Shown here piece by piece: positions 8,158 through 15,512 of a DNA stretch of 48,039 nt. The notes below the pieces were generated by a model, which saw only the letters and a program-made list of their open reading frames with translations, searched no databases and was not told the origin of the DNA. The stretch is taken from positions 1 to 48,039 of the forward strand of contig CALAZS010000279.1 in assembly GCA_937926265.1 (NCBI GenBank), read 5' to 3'. A program made the position numbers and the translations under genes. Every line of letters begins with the position of its first letter. Within the stretch, counting starts at the first letter, position 1. Source of the DNA: an uncultured Gammaproteobacteria bacterium. Lineage in GTDB: Bacteria; Pseudomonadota; Gammaproteobacteria; Chromatiales; Chromatiaceae.

Positions 8158-9066
8158 ATGCATATTGGACTAGGCGAATTACTGATAGAACTCACATTGA
8201 TGCCACTGGTTGCATTCATTGTAGGTATGCTGATGGTATTAATGATGCGACGCGTAGGCGCACGCCTGCAAAGACGTGTAGGCCCGCCTTTTTTTCAACC
8301 TCTTTACGACATTATCAAGCTTCATTCCAAGGAGACCCAGATCTCTCATGGCCTGATTCATGACATTGGCATCATTATGGCCGTAGGTGGTTATATTGCT
8401 GCTGAGACCCTGCTGCCAGTCCCTGGAATGAATGGTATTGCTGAAAAGGGCGGCCTGATTACATTGCTCTATGTCATGATGATTCCATCACTGGGTCTGG
8501 CATTGGGAGTTGGCCAGTGCGCCAACCCAAATGGTTCTATTGGAATTTCGCGTGCACTGACCGCCATGCTTGCTTACGACATTCCGTTTGTCATTGTGAT
8601 GGCAGGTGTCGCTTTTATTTATGGTACAACCAACCTTGTTGAAGTTATCAATATTCAACAGGAAGGTGGTATTGCAGCCTGGGGAGCTGTGCAAATGCCG
8701 TTTATGGCATTGGCCGGTCTTTTTGCGCTTCAGGGTATGTTAGGCAAACAACCTTTTGAGGTCTATGTTGCTCCTGCCGAAATCGCCACTGGCCCAATGG
8801 TCGAAATGGGTGGCAAATATCTTGGCGGCCTGTTTGTTATGCAGTGTTTCCAGTTATATACGGCAAGCGTGCTTTATGTCACCTTATTCCTTGGCGGTGG
8901 TGAAAACTGGCTGTTTCTGCTGCTGAAGGCTTTTGCCGTTCTGCTAATTCCAATTTCGATCGCCTTTTTATTCCCCCGTTTCAAAACCGATGACCTGGTA
9001 CGATTGATGTGGAAATGGCCGGTTTTACTGGGCTTGATTGGGCTGGTATTGATTAATTACCGTTGA
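8158..9066 (+). CDS. NuoH-like membrane subunit (MbhM/MbxM-like)
   Basis: A 302-residue protein with eight predicted membrane helices, homologous to NuoH, HyfC and EchB. It has the first-loop signature RRVGARLQRRVGPPFFQPLYD and the loop GKQPFEVYVAPAEIATGP that faces the NuoD- and NuoB-like subunits. NuoH-type subunits link the electron-transfer arm with the ion pumps. It starts nine bases after the NuoL-like gene. The acidic loop residues GPMVEM are of the hydrogenase/Mbx kind rather than of complex I. Confidence 0.9.
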   Translation: MHIGLGELLIELTLMPLVAFIVGMLMVLMMRRVGARLQRRVGPPFFQPLYDIIKLHSKETQISHGLIHDIGIIMAVGGYIAAETLLPVPGMNGIAEKGGLITLLYVMMIPSLGLALGVGQCANPNGSIGISRALTAMLAYDIPFVIVMAGVAFIYGTTNLVEVINIQQEGGIAAWGAVQMPFMALAGLFALQGMLGKQPFEVYVAPAEIATGPMVEMGGKYLGGLFVMQCFQLYTASVLYVTLFLGGGENWLFLLLKAFAVLLIPISIAFLFPRFKTDDLVRLMWKWPVLLGLIGLVLINYR

Positions 9067-9076
9067 TGAGGCTGTC

Positions 9077-9808
9077 ATGAAAGAATTTCCTGTACCTGTA
9101 CAAACAGCTGAAGACCCTTCTGTTAAAAAACAGAGTGGTAATATATTCAGTAATGTTTTTGACGAACTGGTCAGGTTCGCCCAGTCACGTTCTTTGTTTA
9201 TGTTGCATTACTGTACCGGTTGCGGGGCGATTGAACTGCCACCGGCAATGACATCACGCTTTGACATGGAACGACTCGGAATTCAGCCTATGGTTACTCC
9301 ACGTCAGGCCGATATTTTGTTAATCACCGGTTATGTTTCCGTTAAAACCCTGAAACGTGTCATTTTGACATACGAGCAAATGAACGCTCCGAAGTACGTA
9401 ATTGGCATTTGCTCCTGCACCGTCAATGGCGGCATGTACTGGCAGAGTTATGCAACCGCAAAAAAACTTAACGATTACATGCCGGTAGATTTATATATCG
9501 CCGGTTGTATGCCAAGGCCGGAAGCTGTGATATCGGGTTTAAGGCAGTTAATGGAAAAAATCAAAATCGGCGAGGCAAACAGCTGGCAGGATTACTTCAA
9601 ACGATACGATTATTACCTTGGTAATCAACAGCGCCTGTTTGGTGAAACCTGGCAAACACCAACGGACATTATTGGTGAGTCCAAACATTACAGCCTGCAT
9701 ACACCTGAAACTGAAGGTGAACACACCAGGTTGCTGGAACTGCATCAACGCCCGCTTGAGCCACTGGAAATGCGTTTAGGCCTTTCTGAAAAAACGGAGG
9801 ATCGCTAG
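9077..9808 (+). CDS. NuoB-like [4Fe-4S] subunit (MbhJ/MbxJ-like)
   Basis: A 243-residue soluble subunit that carries the [4Fe-4S] cluster next to the catalytic subunit. Four ligands are visible: Cys46 and Cys49 in HYCTGCGAIE, Cys114 in ICSCTVNGGM, and Cys144 in GCMPRPEA (the family form is GCPPRPE). The CxxC form rather than the tandem CC of true NuoB is typical of group-4 hydrogenase and Mbx small subunits. An N-terminal segment of about 40 residues and a C-terminal tail of about 75 residues extend the core. GAGG lies ahead of the ATG. The stop codon touches the next start. Confidence 0.9.
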   Translation: MKEFPVPVQTAEDPSVKKQSGNIFSNVFDELVRFAQSRSLFMLHYCTGCGAIELPPAMTSRFDMERLGIQPMVTPRQADILLITGYVSVKTLKRVILTYEQMNAPKYVIGICSCTVNGGMYWQSYATAKKLNDYMPVDLYIAGCMPRPEAVISGLRQLMEKIKIGEANSWQDYFKRYDYYLGNQQRLFGETWQTPTDIIGESKHYSLHTPETEGEHTRLLELHQRPLEPLEMRLGLSEKTEDR

Positions 9809-10374
9809 TGGAAAAACCGATCCACATGGAATACCTGTTAAATGAACTCGCCAACATTAAAGTCAGAAACGAAAGGCAGAGACGTATGCGCCTTGATGTA
9901 CCTTCAAAAGAATTGCCAGCTGTTCTTGAACTATTAAAAGGCCGGGCCGGGTTTATGCATCTTTCAGCTATAAGTTGCGTTGACTGGATAGACGAAAATC
10001 AATTTGAGCTTGTCTATCACCTCTGGTCCAACCAGGTCTCGACACTGGTCTCCGCCCATACCCGCATTGAACGTGATCCCGGTGTTTACCTGTCTGTTTA
10101 TGATCTCTATAAGCCGGCTGCGTTCTGGGAGAGGGATATACATGAAATGTACGGCGTCTTTTTTGAGGGCAGTCCGGATATGGAAAAATTTATTTTGACT
10201 GAATGGGACGGACCGCCTCCAATGCGCAAAGAGTTTGATTCTGAAGCCTGGGTTAACGATCATTTTGACTGGCAGAATTACAGGCCTGACTGGTTGCAGG
10301 AAATTGAACAGGAAGGCGGTGGAATCGCCATTCTCCCGGATGAACAACGTTTCAGCCGTAAAGCAGAGGAATAA
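9808..10374 (+). CDS. NuoC-like subunit (MbhK/MbxK-like)
   Basis: A 188-residue soluble protein of the 30-kDa complex I subunit family. The core reads MHLSAISCVDW, then YHLWSN, and ends with the signature FWERDIHEMYGVFFEG and KFILTEWDGPPPMRKEF, matching the NuoC pattern ERExxDMFGIxFxGHPxLxRILxxxxxxGxPLRKDF. It binds the NuoD-like subunit in the peripheral arm and carries no cofactor. GTG is the start; its first G is the last base of the preceding TAG. AAACGGAGG lies just upstream at the right distance. Confidence 0.9.
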   Translation: MEKPIHMEYLLNELANIKVRNERQRRMRLDVPSKELPAVLELLKGRAGFMHLSAISCVDWIDENQFELVYHLWSNQVSTLVSAHTRIERDPGVYLSVYDLYKPAAFWERDIHEMYGVFFEGSPDMEKFILTEWDGPPPMRKEFDSEAWVNDHFDWQNYRPDWLQEIEQEGGGIAILPDEQRFSRKAEE

Positions 10375-10385
10375 CGGGTAACCAG

Positions 10386-11528
10386 ATGAGAGCCGAAAAC
10401 TACGAGCCGAAACAGCATCCGCCAAGTCATGAGTATGAACTTAATTTCGGGCCCAATCATCCGGGCATCGAAGGCAACTATGCACTTAAAGTTAAACTGC
10501 ATGGTGACACTGTTGTTTCTGCCAGGGCCGATGCAGGTTACCTGCATCGGGGTTTTGAAAAACTCATGGAACAACGACTCTGGATCCAGAACATTGCCCT
10601 GGTTCCACGTATCTGCGTACCAGACCCATCCCCGATGGAAGTTGCTTATTCCATGGCTGTTGAACAGTTATGTGGTCTCGATGTTCCTGAAAGGGCACAA
10701 TGGCTGCGGGTAATGCAACTGGAAATGTCCCGTATTACTGCGCATCTGTTTTATTTTGGTGGTCATGCCGCCACTACCGGTATGTACAACCCGATGTTCT
10801 GGGGAGTAGCTGACAGGGACCTGGTGCTTGACCTCTTTGAAGAATTAACCGGTGGGCGGGTTTATTGTATTTACAATATGCCTGGCGGTGTAAGACGGGA
10901 TATTCCGGAAGGCTTTCTTGATCGGTTAAGCAGATTACTGGATTACCTCGAATCAAGATTACCGGAATACGATAACCTGTTCTTTACCAACCATGTGTTG
11001 ATTAACCGTGCCAAGGGAACCGGTCAAATGTCCCAGCATCAGGCACTGGAATGGGCTGTAACCGGTCCCAATTTGCGCGCAACCGGATTGCAGTGCGATG
11101 TCAGACGCGATGACCCATACCTGGTTTACGATGAGTTGGAGTTTGATATTCCGGTAGAACAGGGCGGTGATGCCCTGGCCAGAACACTTGTAAGGCGCAG
11201 CGAGTTACAGCAAAGCATACGTATACTAAGACAGATCATTCAGCGATTGCCATCCATCAAAGGCCCAATACGTGCCCCTATTCCAAACCCCTTAGCCTGG
11301 AACGTTCCTGCAGGTGAAGCTTATGTGCGTCTTGAGTCTTCCAAGGGAGAACTGGGCTGGTATGTGGTCTCCAATGGCGGCCAAAAGCCATACCGTGTAC
11401 ATGTCAGGGGGCCATCATCTATGCATGCCGTGCAGGTATTGGAAAATCTAGCCAAGGGAAGCCGGCTTGAAGATGTTGCCCAAATCATGTTTTCACTGGA
11501 TGCCTGTCCACCCGAAGTGGATCGTTAA
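10386..11528 (+). CDS. NuoD-like catalytic subunit without [NiFe] ligands (MbxL-like)
   Basis: A 380-residue protein of the NuoD / group-4 hydrogenase large-subunit family, with GPNHPGIEG, GYLHRGFEKL, LEMSRITAHL, and MPGGVRRD. In [NiFe] enzymes two CxxC pairs hold the metal site. Here the first pair reads RIC77VPD80 and the second DAC374PPE377, so the second Cys of each pair is Asp or Glu. The chain ends VDR380 exactly where hydrogenases have DPCxxCxxH/R, with no tail to be cut by a maturation protease; true NuoD also ends VDR. The complex I quinone His in HPSTHG is Glu29 in HPGIEG, as in hydrogenases. It therefore fits the Mbx/MBS type, which does not make hydrogen. The acceptor is unknown. 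Confidence 0.9.
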   Translation: MRAENYEPKQHPPSHEYELNFGPNHPGIEGNYALKVKLHGDTVVSARADAGYLHRGFEKLMEQRLWIQNIALVPRICVPDPSPMEVAYSMAVEQLCGLDVPERAQWLRVMQLEMSRITAHLFYFGGHAATTGMYNPMFWGVADRDLVLDLFEELTGGRVYCIYNMPGGVRRDIPEGFLDRLSRLLDYLESRLPEYDNLFFTNHVLINRAKGTGQMSQHQALEWAVTGPNLRATGLQCDVRRDDPYLVYDELEFDIPVEQGGDALARTLVRRSELQQSIRILRQIIQRLPSIKGPIRAPIPNPLAWNVPAGEAYVRLESSKGELGWYVVSNGGQKPYRVHVRGPSSMHAVQVLENLAKGSRLEDVAQIMFSLDACPPEVDR

Positions 11529-11543
11529 TCAGGAGTTGCCTTC

Positions 11544-13403
11544 ATGAGTAGTGCAGATACAAAAAAGAAGGATATTGATTACAACAGTAATGGGTCGGTT
11601 TTAAACCCGCTGAAAGCGCTATCGTTTTTTGCAAAAAAACCGGTCACTGAAAAACTTGAGCCCAGAATAGCAGCAGAACGCTACCGTGGTTTCCATGTTA
11701 ACGACTGGGAAAAATGCATTGGCTGCTCAACCTGTCAAAAGGTCTGTGACAATGCGGCCATCACCATGGTTAAAGTACCTTCCCAGAAAGAAGATCCTTT
11801 AAATGGCATTCGTAACCTTCGACCGGCAATTGATTATGGCCGCTGCTGCTGGTGCGCATTGTGTGTTGATTTATGTCCAACCGGATCAATTTCCTTATCG
11901 CGGGAATACGTGCACACCTGTTATGACGAACAACTCGACAGCTACTTCCTGTTGCCTGACCCAAATGGCATGCATAACAAGGATTATGGAGAGGGATGGA
12001 ACAAAACCGAGGAAAACGATCTTGTTGATCATAACCGTCAGGTTATGCCTGAACGCACACCCGAATCACGTTCGGATAACTTCGATGAAATAGTCGATGG
12101 TTATGACAAGCAACAGGCCATCATTGAAGCATCCCGCTGCGTGCAGTGTGGTATGTGTCATGATGCCTGTCCAACGCACATGCATGCTCCGGAATACATA
12201 CGAGCTATCTGGTCAGATGATATAGAAGATGCCGTAAGGCAAATTTATCGCACCAATCCTTTTGCACATACCTGCGGCAGAGTCTGTACCCATCGTTGTG
12301 AAACAGCCTGTTCAATCGGTAAACGCGGTGAACCGATTGCCATCCGCTGGCTCAAGCGTTATGCCGTAGATGCTTTATCGCATGACAAGATCAAGGATAT
12401 CGTTCTGGGTGATGTAAACCCTGAATCCAGCGGTTTTAATATTGCAGTAATTGGTTCTGGTCCAGCGGGTCTTACCACCGCATTTGACCTTGCAAAACTC
12501 GGTCACAAGGTAACCGTTTATGAAGGGTTGGATAAACCCGGTGGTATGCCAAGATATGGTATACCTTATTATCGTTTACCGTTCGATAAACTCGATGACG
12601 ATATCAACGTCATCAAGGCAGCCGGCGTAAAAATCAAGTGCAATACCTGGGTGGGCAAGGATATTACCCTTGAGCAGTTAAAAAAGAAAAACCACGCTGT
12701 TTTACTGTCCCTTGGTTTACAACTCGGCCGTTCAACCAGGATCCCGGGTTCTGATCACAAACATGTTCAAAAGGCAGTTACGTTATTACAAAAAATTGCT
12801 GCCGGTGAAAAAATTGATGTCCCAAAAACCGCAGCAATTATCGGTGGTGGTAACGTTGCCATGGATATTGCCCGAAGTCTTGCCAGGCTACAGAAACAAA
12901 AATTCGGTGAAGTGAATATCACAGTAACAGCGATGGAAAGTTTTGAGCATTTCCTGGCTGACCCTGAGGAAGTTAAAGAAGCCCAGGAAGAAGGTGTAAT
13001 AATTCTGCCCAGTCGTGGCCCTCAGGAATGCATGATTGAAAAAGGTGCTTTAGTGGGTTTAAGAACTCTCAAGGTGCTTTCCATTTTTGATGAGCAGGGC
13101 AGGTTCGCTCCACATTTTGATGAAAATGATGAAATCTGCCACGAATGCGAAACCATTGTTGAAGCCATTGGTCAAATGACTGACGTTGATTTACTCGGTG
13201 AAGAACTGACTGAGAAACTTGAATGGCAACGTGGACGATTACAGGTTGATGAAAACTGTAGAACCTCGGAAGACTGGCTATGGGCTGCCGGAGATATGGT
13301 GCGCGGACCAGATGTTGTTCATGCTGTTGCTGATGGGCATACGGTTTCAAAAAGTATTAATGAATATCTAAAGACCCTGCAGATGGAGAAAAAGTCATCA
13401 TGA
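11544..13403 (+). CDS. NuoI-like ferredoxin fused to GltD/NfnB-like FAD/NAD(P) oxidoreductase
   Basis: A 619-residue electron-input protein. Residues 50-120 are an 8Fe ferredoxin domain of NuoI type: CxxCxxCxxxC at 58-68 and CxxCxxCxxxCP at 101-111. Residues 190-260 contain two more Cys sets, 199/202/205/209 and 244/248/252/256, the N-terminal iron-sulphur region of GltD and NfnB proteins. From residue 299 follow two Rossmann motifs, GSGPAG near 304-309 for FAD and GGGNVAMD near 430 for NAD(P), and a final AAGD motif. It most likely takes electrons from NAD(P)H, or exchanges them with ferredoxin, and passes them to the NuoB/NuoD-like subunits. No glutamate synthase large subunit is nearby, so a role in glutamate synthesis is unlikely. 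It overlaps the next gene by four bases. Confidence 0.88.
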   Translation: MSSADTKKKDIDYNSNGSVLNPLKALSFFAKKPVTEKLEPRIAAERYRGFHVNDWEKCIGCSTCQKVCDNAAITMVKVPSQKEDPLNGIRNLRPAIDYGRCCWCALCVDLCPTGSISLSREYVHTCYDEQLDSYFLLPDPNGMHNKDYGEGWNKTEENDLVDHNRQVMPERTPESRSDNFDEIVDGYDKQQAIIEASRCVQCGMCHDACPTHMHAPEYIRAIWSDDIEDAVRQIYRTNPFAHTCGRVCTHRCETACSIGKRGEPIAIRWLKRYAVDALSHDKIKDIVLGDVNPESSGFNIAVIGSGPAGLTTAFDLAKLGHKVTVYEGLDKPGGMPRYGIPYYRLPFDKLDDDINVIKAAGVKIKCNTWVGKDITLEQLKKKNHAVLLSLGLQLGRSTRIPGSDHKHVQKAVTLLQKIAAGEKIDVPKTAAIIGGGNVAMDIARSLARLQKQKFGEVNITVTAMESFEHFLADPEEVKEAQEEGVIILPSRGPQECMIEKGALVGLRTLKVLSIFDEQGRFAPHFDENDEICHECETIVEAIGQMTDVDLLGEELTEKLEWQRGRLQVDENCRTSEDWLWAAGDMVRGPDVVHAVADGHTVSKSINEYLKTLQMEKKSS

Positions 13404-13894
13404 CCGCAGAAGGTTTCGTAAAAAGTGCTAAAAAACTTCAGAAGATGAAAACTCTGGACGAAATTTTAAAAACGGCTGCTTCCTTTGAAGAAACCGCCCG
13501 TAACTTCTATACCGATTTGATTCCTAAAGTGAGCAAGCGTATTCGCTGGCTGGTTGAGGAGCTTGCAGCCGAGGAAGAACAGCACTACAAATTATTTACA
13601 GCTTTATCAGAAAAAATAGTCGGCGATAACAGCCTGCTGATAAAAGTCAGTACACCTGCATCTGACGGAAAATTCACAGATTGCCTGCATGTTCCGGAAC
13701 TCGGCGATGCACCTGACGACCAGGAAGTCATGCTCTATGCTCTCGGGCGGGAACAGGCTGCAATGGAGCAATATCGCGCGCTGGCGGATTCAACTGATCC
13801 TGGTGAGATTCACGACCTGTTCGAATACCTGGCCAATGAAGAAACCAAGCATAAGGCCGAACTGGAAAAACTCTATTATGAACTTATCCACTAG
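13400..13894 (+). CDS. Ferritin-like (rubrerythrin-type) di-iron protein
   Basis: A 164-residue four-helix protein with di-iron ligand patterns of rubrerythrin type: FEETARNFY in helix 1, AAEEEQHYKLF in helix 2, ALGREQAAMEQYRAL in helix 3 and ANEETKHKAELEKLYYELI in helix 4. There is no C-terminal rubredoxin domain. Proteins of this kind reduce peroxide or bind iron. Its ATGA overlap with the electron-input fusion gene makes it the last gene of the operon, so it may protect the iron-sulphur clusters of the complex or act in electron transfer; that is inference. No clear terminator follows. Confidence 0.85.
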   Translation: MTAEGFVKSAKKLQKMKTLDEILKTAASFEETARNFYTDLIPKVSKRIRWLVEELAAEEEQHYKLFTALSEKIVGDNSLLIKVSTPASDGKFTDCLHVPELGDAPDDQEVMLYALGREQAAMEQYRALADSTDPGEIHDLFEYLANEETKHKAELEKLYYELIH

Positions 13895-13974
13895 ACCTGA
13901 TCCAGTTTGGTTACAAAGTTGGCATTGTCTTTGCTTTTATTAAATTGCTAAATAAACAATTTGAGGAAAAGGCA

Positions 13975-14382
13975 ATGTTAAAAGAATTCACTCGTGAAAA
14001 TCAGTCTGATTTTGCGCCAACAAAGTACGATATTGTGCCGCTTCTGTTAAACGGCATTATTGAGAAAATCAACCAGGCCAAAGAGGCCGAAAGAGCAGGT
14101 TGTTATGCTGAGAAAGGTTTTTATCTTGGCAGAGCTACCGGCATTATCGATGCATTGAGAAACATGCTTGATACATCTGAAGATATCGCTAAGGACCTTG
14201 ATAATATATACAATCACCTGGACTTACTGATGCAGGCATCAGCTGAAGACAAAGCTTCTGATTACCTAGATGAAGCCCTTGAAATTGTTGAAAGCATGTC
14301 CAGTTTTGCCGAGCCTGAACTTTCAATGGATATGCCACTTGCGGCTAATTCTGGCTACTCTTCAGAGGTTAGAGTCAGTTAG
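13975..14382 (+). CDS. FliS-like flagellin chaperone-family protein (orphan)
   Basis: A 135-residue helical protein that follows the FliS pattern: YDIVPLLLNGIIEKINQAKEA, RATGIIDALRNMLD, and IAKDLDNIYNHLDLLMQASAEDK, which match the helices of FliS including the residues before the central turn. FliS binds the C-terminus of flagellin to prevent early assembly. No flagellar gene is present in this window, so the gene is an orphan here and may bind another secreted protein. I chose ATG 13975 because GAGG at 13963-13966 is well spaced; an upstream TTG would add ten residues. It follows the respiratory operon by 80 bases. Confidence 0.75.
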   Translation: MLKEFTRENQSDFAPTKYDIVPLLLNGIIEKINQAKEAERAGCYAEKGFYLGRATGIIDALRNMLDTSEDIAKDLDNIYNHLDLLMQASAEDKASDYLDEALEIVESMSSFAEPELSMDMPLAANSGYSSEVRVS

Positions 14383-14391
14383 AATGTAATT

Positions 14392-14410
14392 TTTGCCGTT
14401 CAGCGGCAAA
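14392..14410. other. Small hairpin between convergent genes
   Basis: The stem TTTGCCG/CGGCAAA with a five-base loop lies between the stop codons of the FliS-like gene and yceF. There is no T run directly after it on either strand, so I do not call it a terminator, although its position would fit one. Confidence 0.4.
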
Positions 14411-14447
14411 CAATTGCCACTCCTTCAAGTTTGGAAAGAGGGTTGCG

Positions 14448-15029
14448 TCAGGGAAGGGCGTAACCTTCTTTTTCCAGCATTTCCACCAGCCTGATCAGCG
14501 GTAACCCGATCAGCGTGTTGGGGTCATCTCCTTCAAGTCTGGAAAATAATGTAATTCCATAGCCTTCTGACTTAAAACTGCCGGCACAGTTGAAGGGCTG
14601 TTCTTTGTTTAAATAATTTTCGATCTGCTTTTCTGTTAAGTGCCGAAAATGTACAGTAAAAGGCTCAACCAAAGTTTGCTTTTCTCCGGTTATGGCGTTC
14701 AACAGGGCCAGTCCTGTATAAAAAATCACCTTTTTACCTGAGGCCTGGGTTAATTGGACTTTGGCATTGATAAAATCACCGGGTTTTCCAAGAATATTCC
14801 CGTCAACACAGGCAACCTGGTCAGACCCGATTATCAGGTGCTCACGATATTCCCTGGCAACTGCATGAGCCTTTTCAACTGAAAGTCTTTCAACCAATTC
14901 AGATGGGGACTCTTCCGGTTTTCGGGTTTCGTCAATTTCTGGCGATGCTGTCTGGAAAGGTATTTCCAGTTTTTCCAAGAGCATTTTTCGAAAAATCGAG
15001 GTTGAAGCTAGAACGAGTTTTCCTGGCAT
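14448..15029 (-). CDS. yceF: YceF-type Maf nucleotide pyrophosphatase (7-methyl-GTP pyrophosphatase)
   Basis: A 193-residue Maf-family house-cleaning enzyme that hydrolyses non-canonical nucleotides; the YceF branch prefers 7-methyl-GTP. Seen are LASTSIFRKMLLEKL, the catalytic region IIGSDQVACVDG with the conserved Asp, GKPGD, and FKSEGYGITLF and GLPLIRLVEML near the end, which match E. coli YceF nearly residue for residue. In E. coli it is divergent from yceD, as here, but the oadGAB genes have been placed between the two. Confidence 0.95.
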   Translation of the reverse strand: MPGKLVLASTSIFRKMLLEKLEIPFQTASPEIDETRKPEESPSELVERLSVEKAHAVAREYREHLIIGSDQVACVDGNILGKPGDFINAKVQLTQASGKKVIFYTGLALLNAITGEKQTLVEPFTVHFRHLTEKQIENYLNKEQPFNCAGSFKSEGYGITLFSRLEGDDPNTLIGLPLIRLVEMLEKEGYALP

Positions 15030-15173
15030 AAGTATTAAATTAGTATTTCAGCTATCAAATCAATTTATCATTAACAGGTTTAAATGAGTGAGGTTTTTTA
15101 TTTATATTCACTATAGAAATAACTAATAACTATTTAAATCAAGGGCTTAGGATGATTCTCAATATTCAATCTA

Positions 15174-15202
15174 TTGACATATAAACGCATATCCTCTAGA
15201 AA
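15174..15202 (+). promoter_or_regulatory. Candidate sigma-70 promoter for oadGAB
   Basis: TTGACA at 15174-15179 is followed after 17 bases by TAGAAA at 15197-15202. The -35 is perfect, the -10 moderate. It lies 42 bases before oadG in the 214-base gap between divergent yceF and oadG. Confidence 0.45.
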
Positions 15203-15243
15203 GTCATCGAAAAAACAAAACATCTAAAAATTGAGTTTATCTT

Positions 15244-15489
15244 ATGCCTATTACTGACCTGATCCTTCAGGGGTTGCAATTAATGTTACTTGGAATGGGG
15301 GTCGTATTTATCTTTTTGATGATACTTGTTGTTGCATTATCCCTGATGTCAAAAATTGCCTTTTATTTTGACAAAGAAGATGAACTTACATCGCCTGATA
15401 ATATAAAACCTGCGATCAAACCAGGAAACACGGCACTTGTAGCTGTTATCTCTGCTGCAGTTTCTCGTTACAGATCAAGCCATAATTAA
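15244..15489 (+). CDS. oadG: Oxaloacetate decarboxylase gamma subunit
   Basis: An 81-residue protein with one membrane helix (LMLLGMGVVFIFLMILVVAL) and a short cytoplasmic tail, the usual form of OadG. The gamma subunit holds the alpha and beta subunits of the sodium pump together. Gene order oadG-oadA-oadB is the standard one. The cytoplasmic tail is rather short and poor in the His residues that bind zinc in Klebsiella OadG. Confidence 0.88.
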   Translation: MPITDLILQGLQLMLLGMGVVFIFLMILVVALSLMSKIAFYFDKEDELTSPDNIKPAIKPGNTALVAVISAAVSRYRSSHN

Positions 15490-15512
15490 CATTAACTAAC
15501 CAACTTAACCTT

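Noticed and set aside
9964..10425. Minus-strand open frame of 153 codons opposite the NuoC-like gene
   Set aside because: It is a shadow of a gene with clear family motifs and has no recognisable domain or start signal.
10386..11528. Reading the NuoD-like gene as a working [NiFe] hydrogenase
   Set aside because: Both CxxC pairs have lost one Cys, and the chain stops at the end of the second motif. No hydrogenase maturation gene is in the window.
11544..13403. Glutamate synthase small subunit
   Set aside because: The N-terminal ferredoxin domain and the place in the respiratory operon do not fit, and there is no large subunit gene.
14392..14410. Terminator between the FliS-like gene and yceF
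   Set aside because: A stem is present but no T run follows on either strand.
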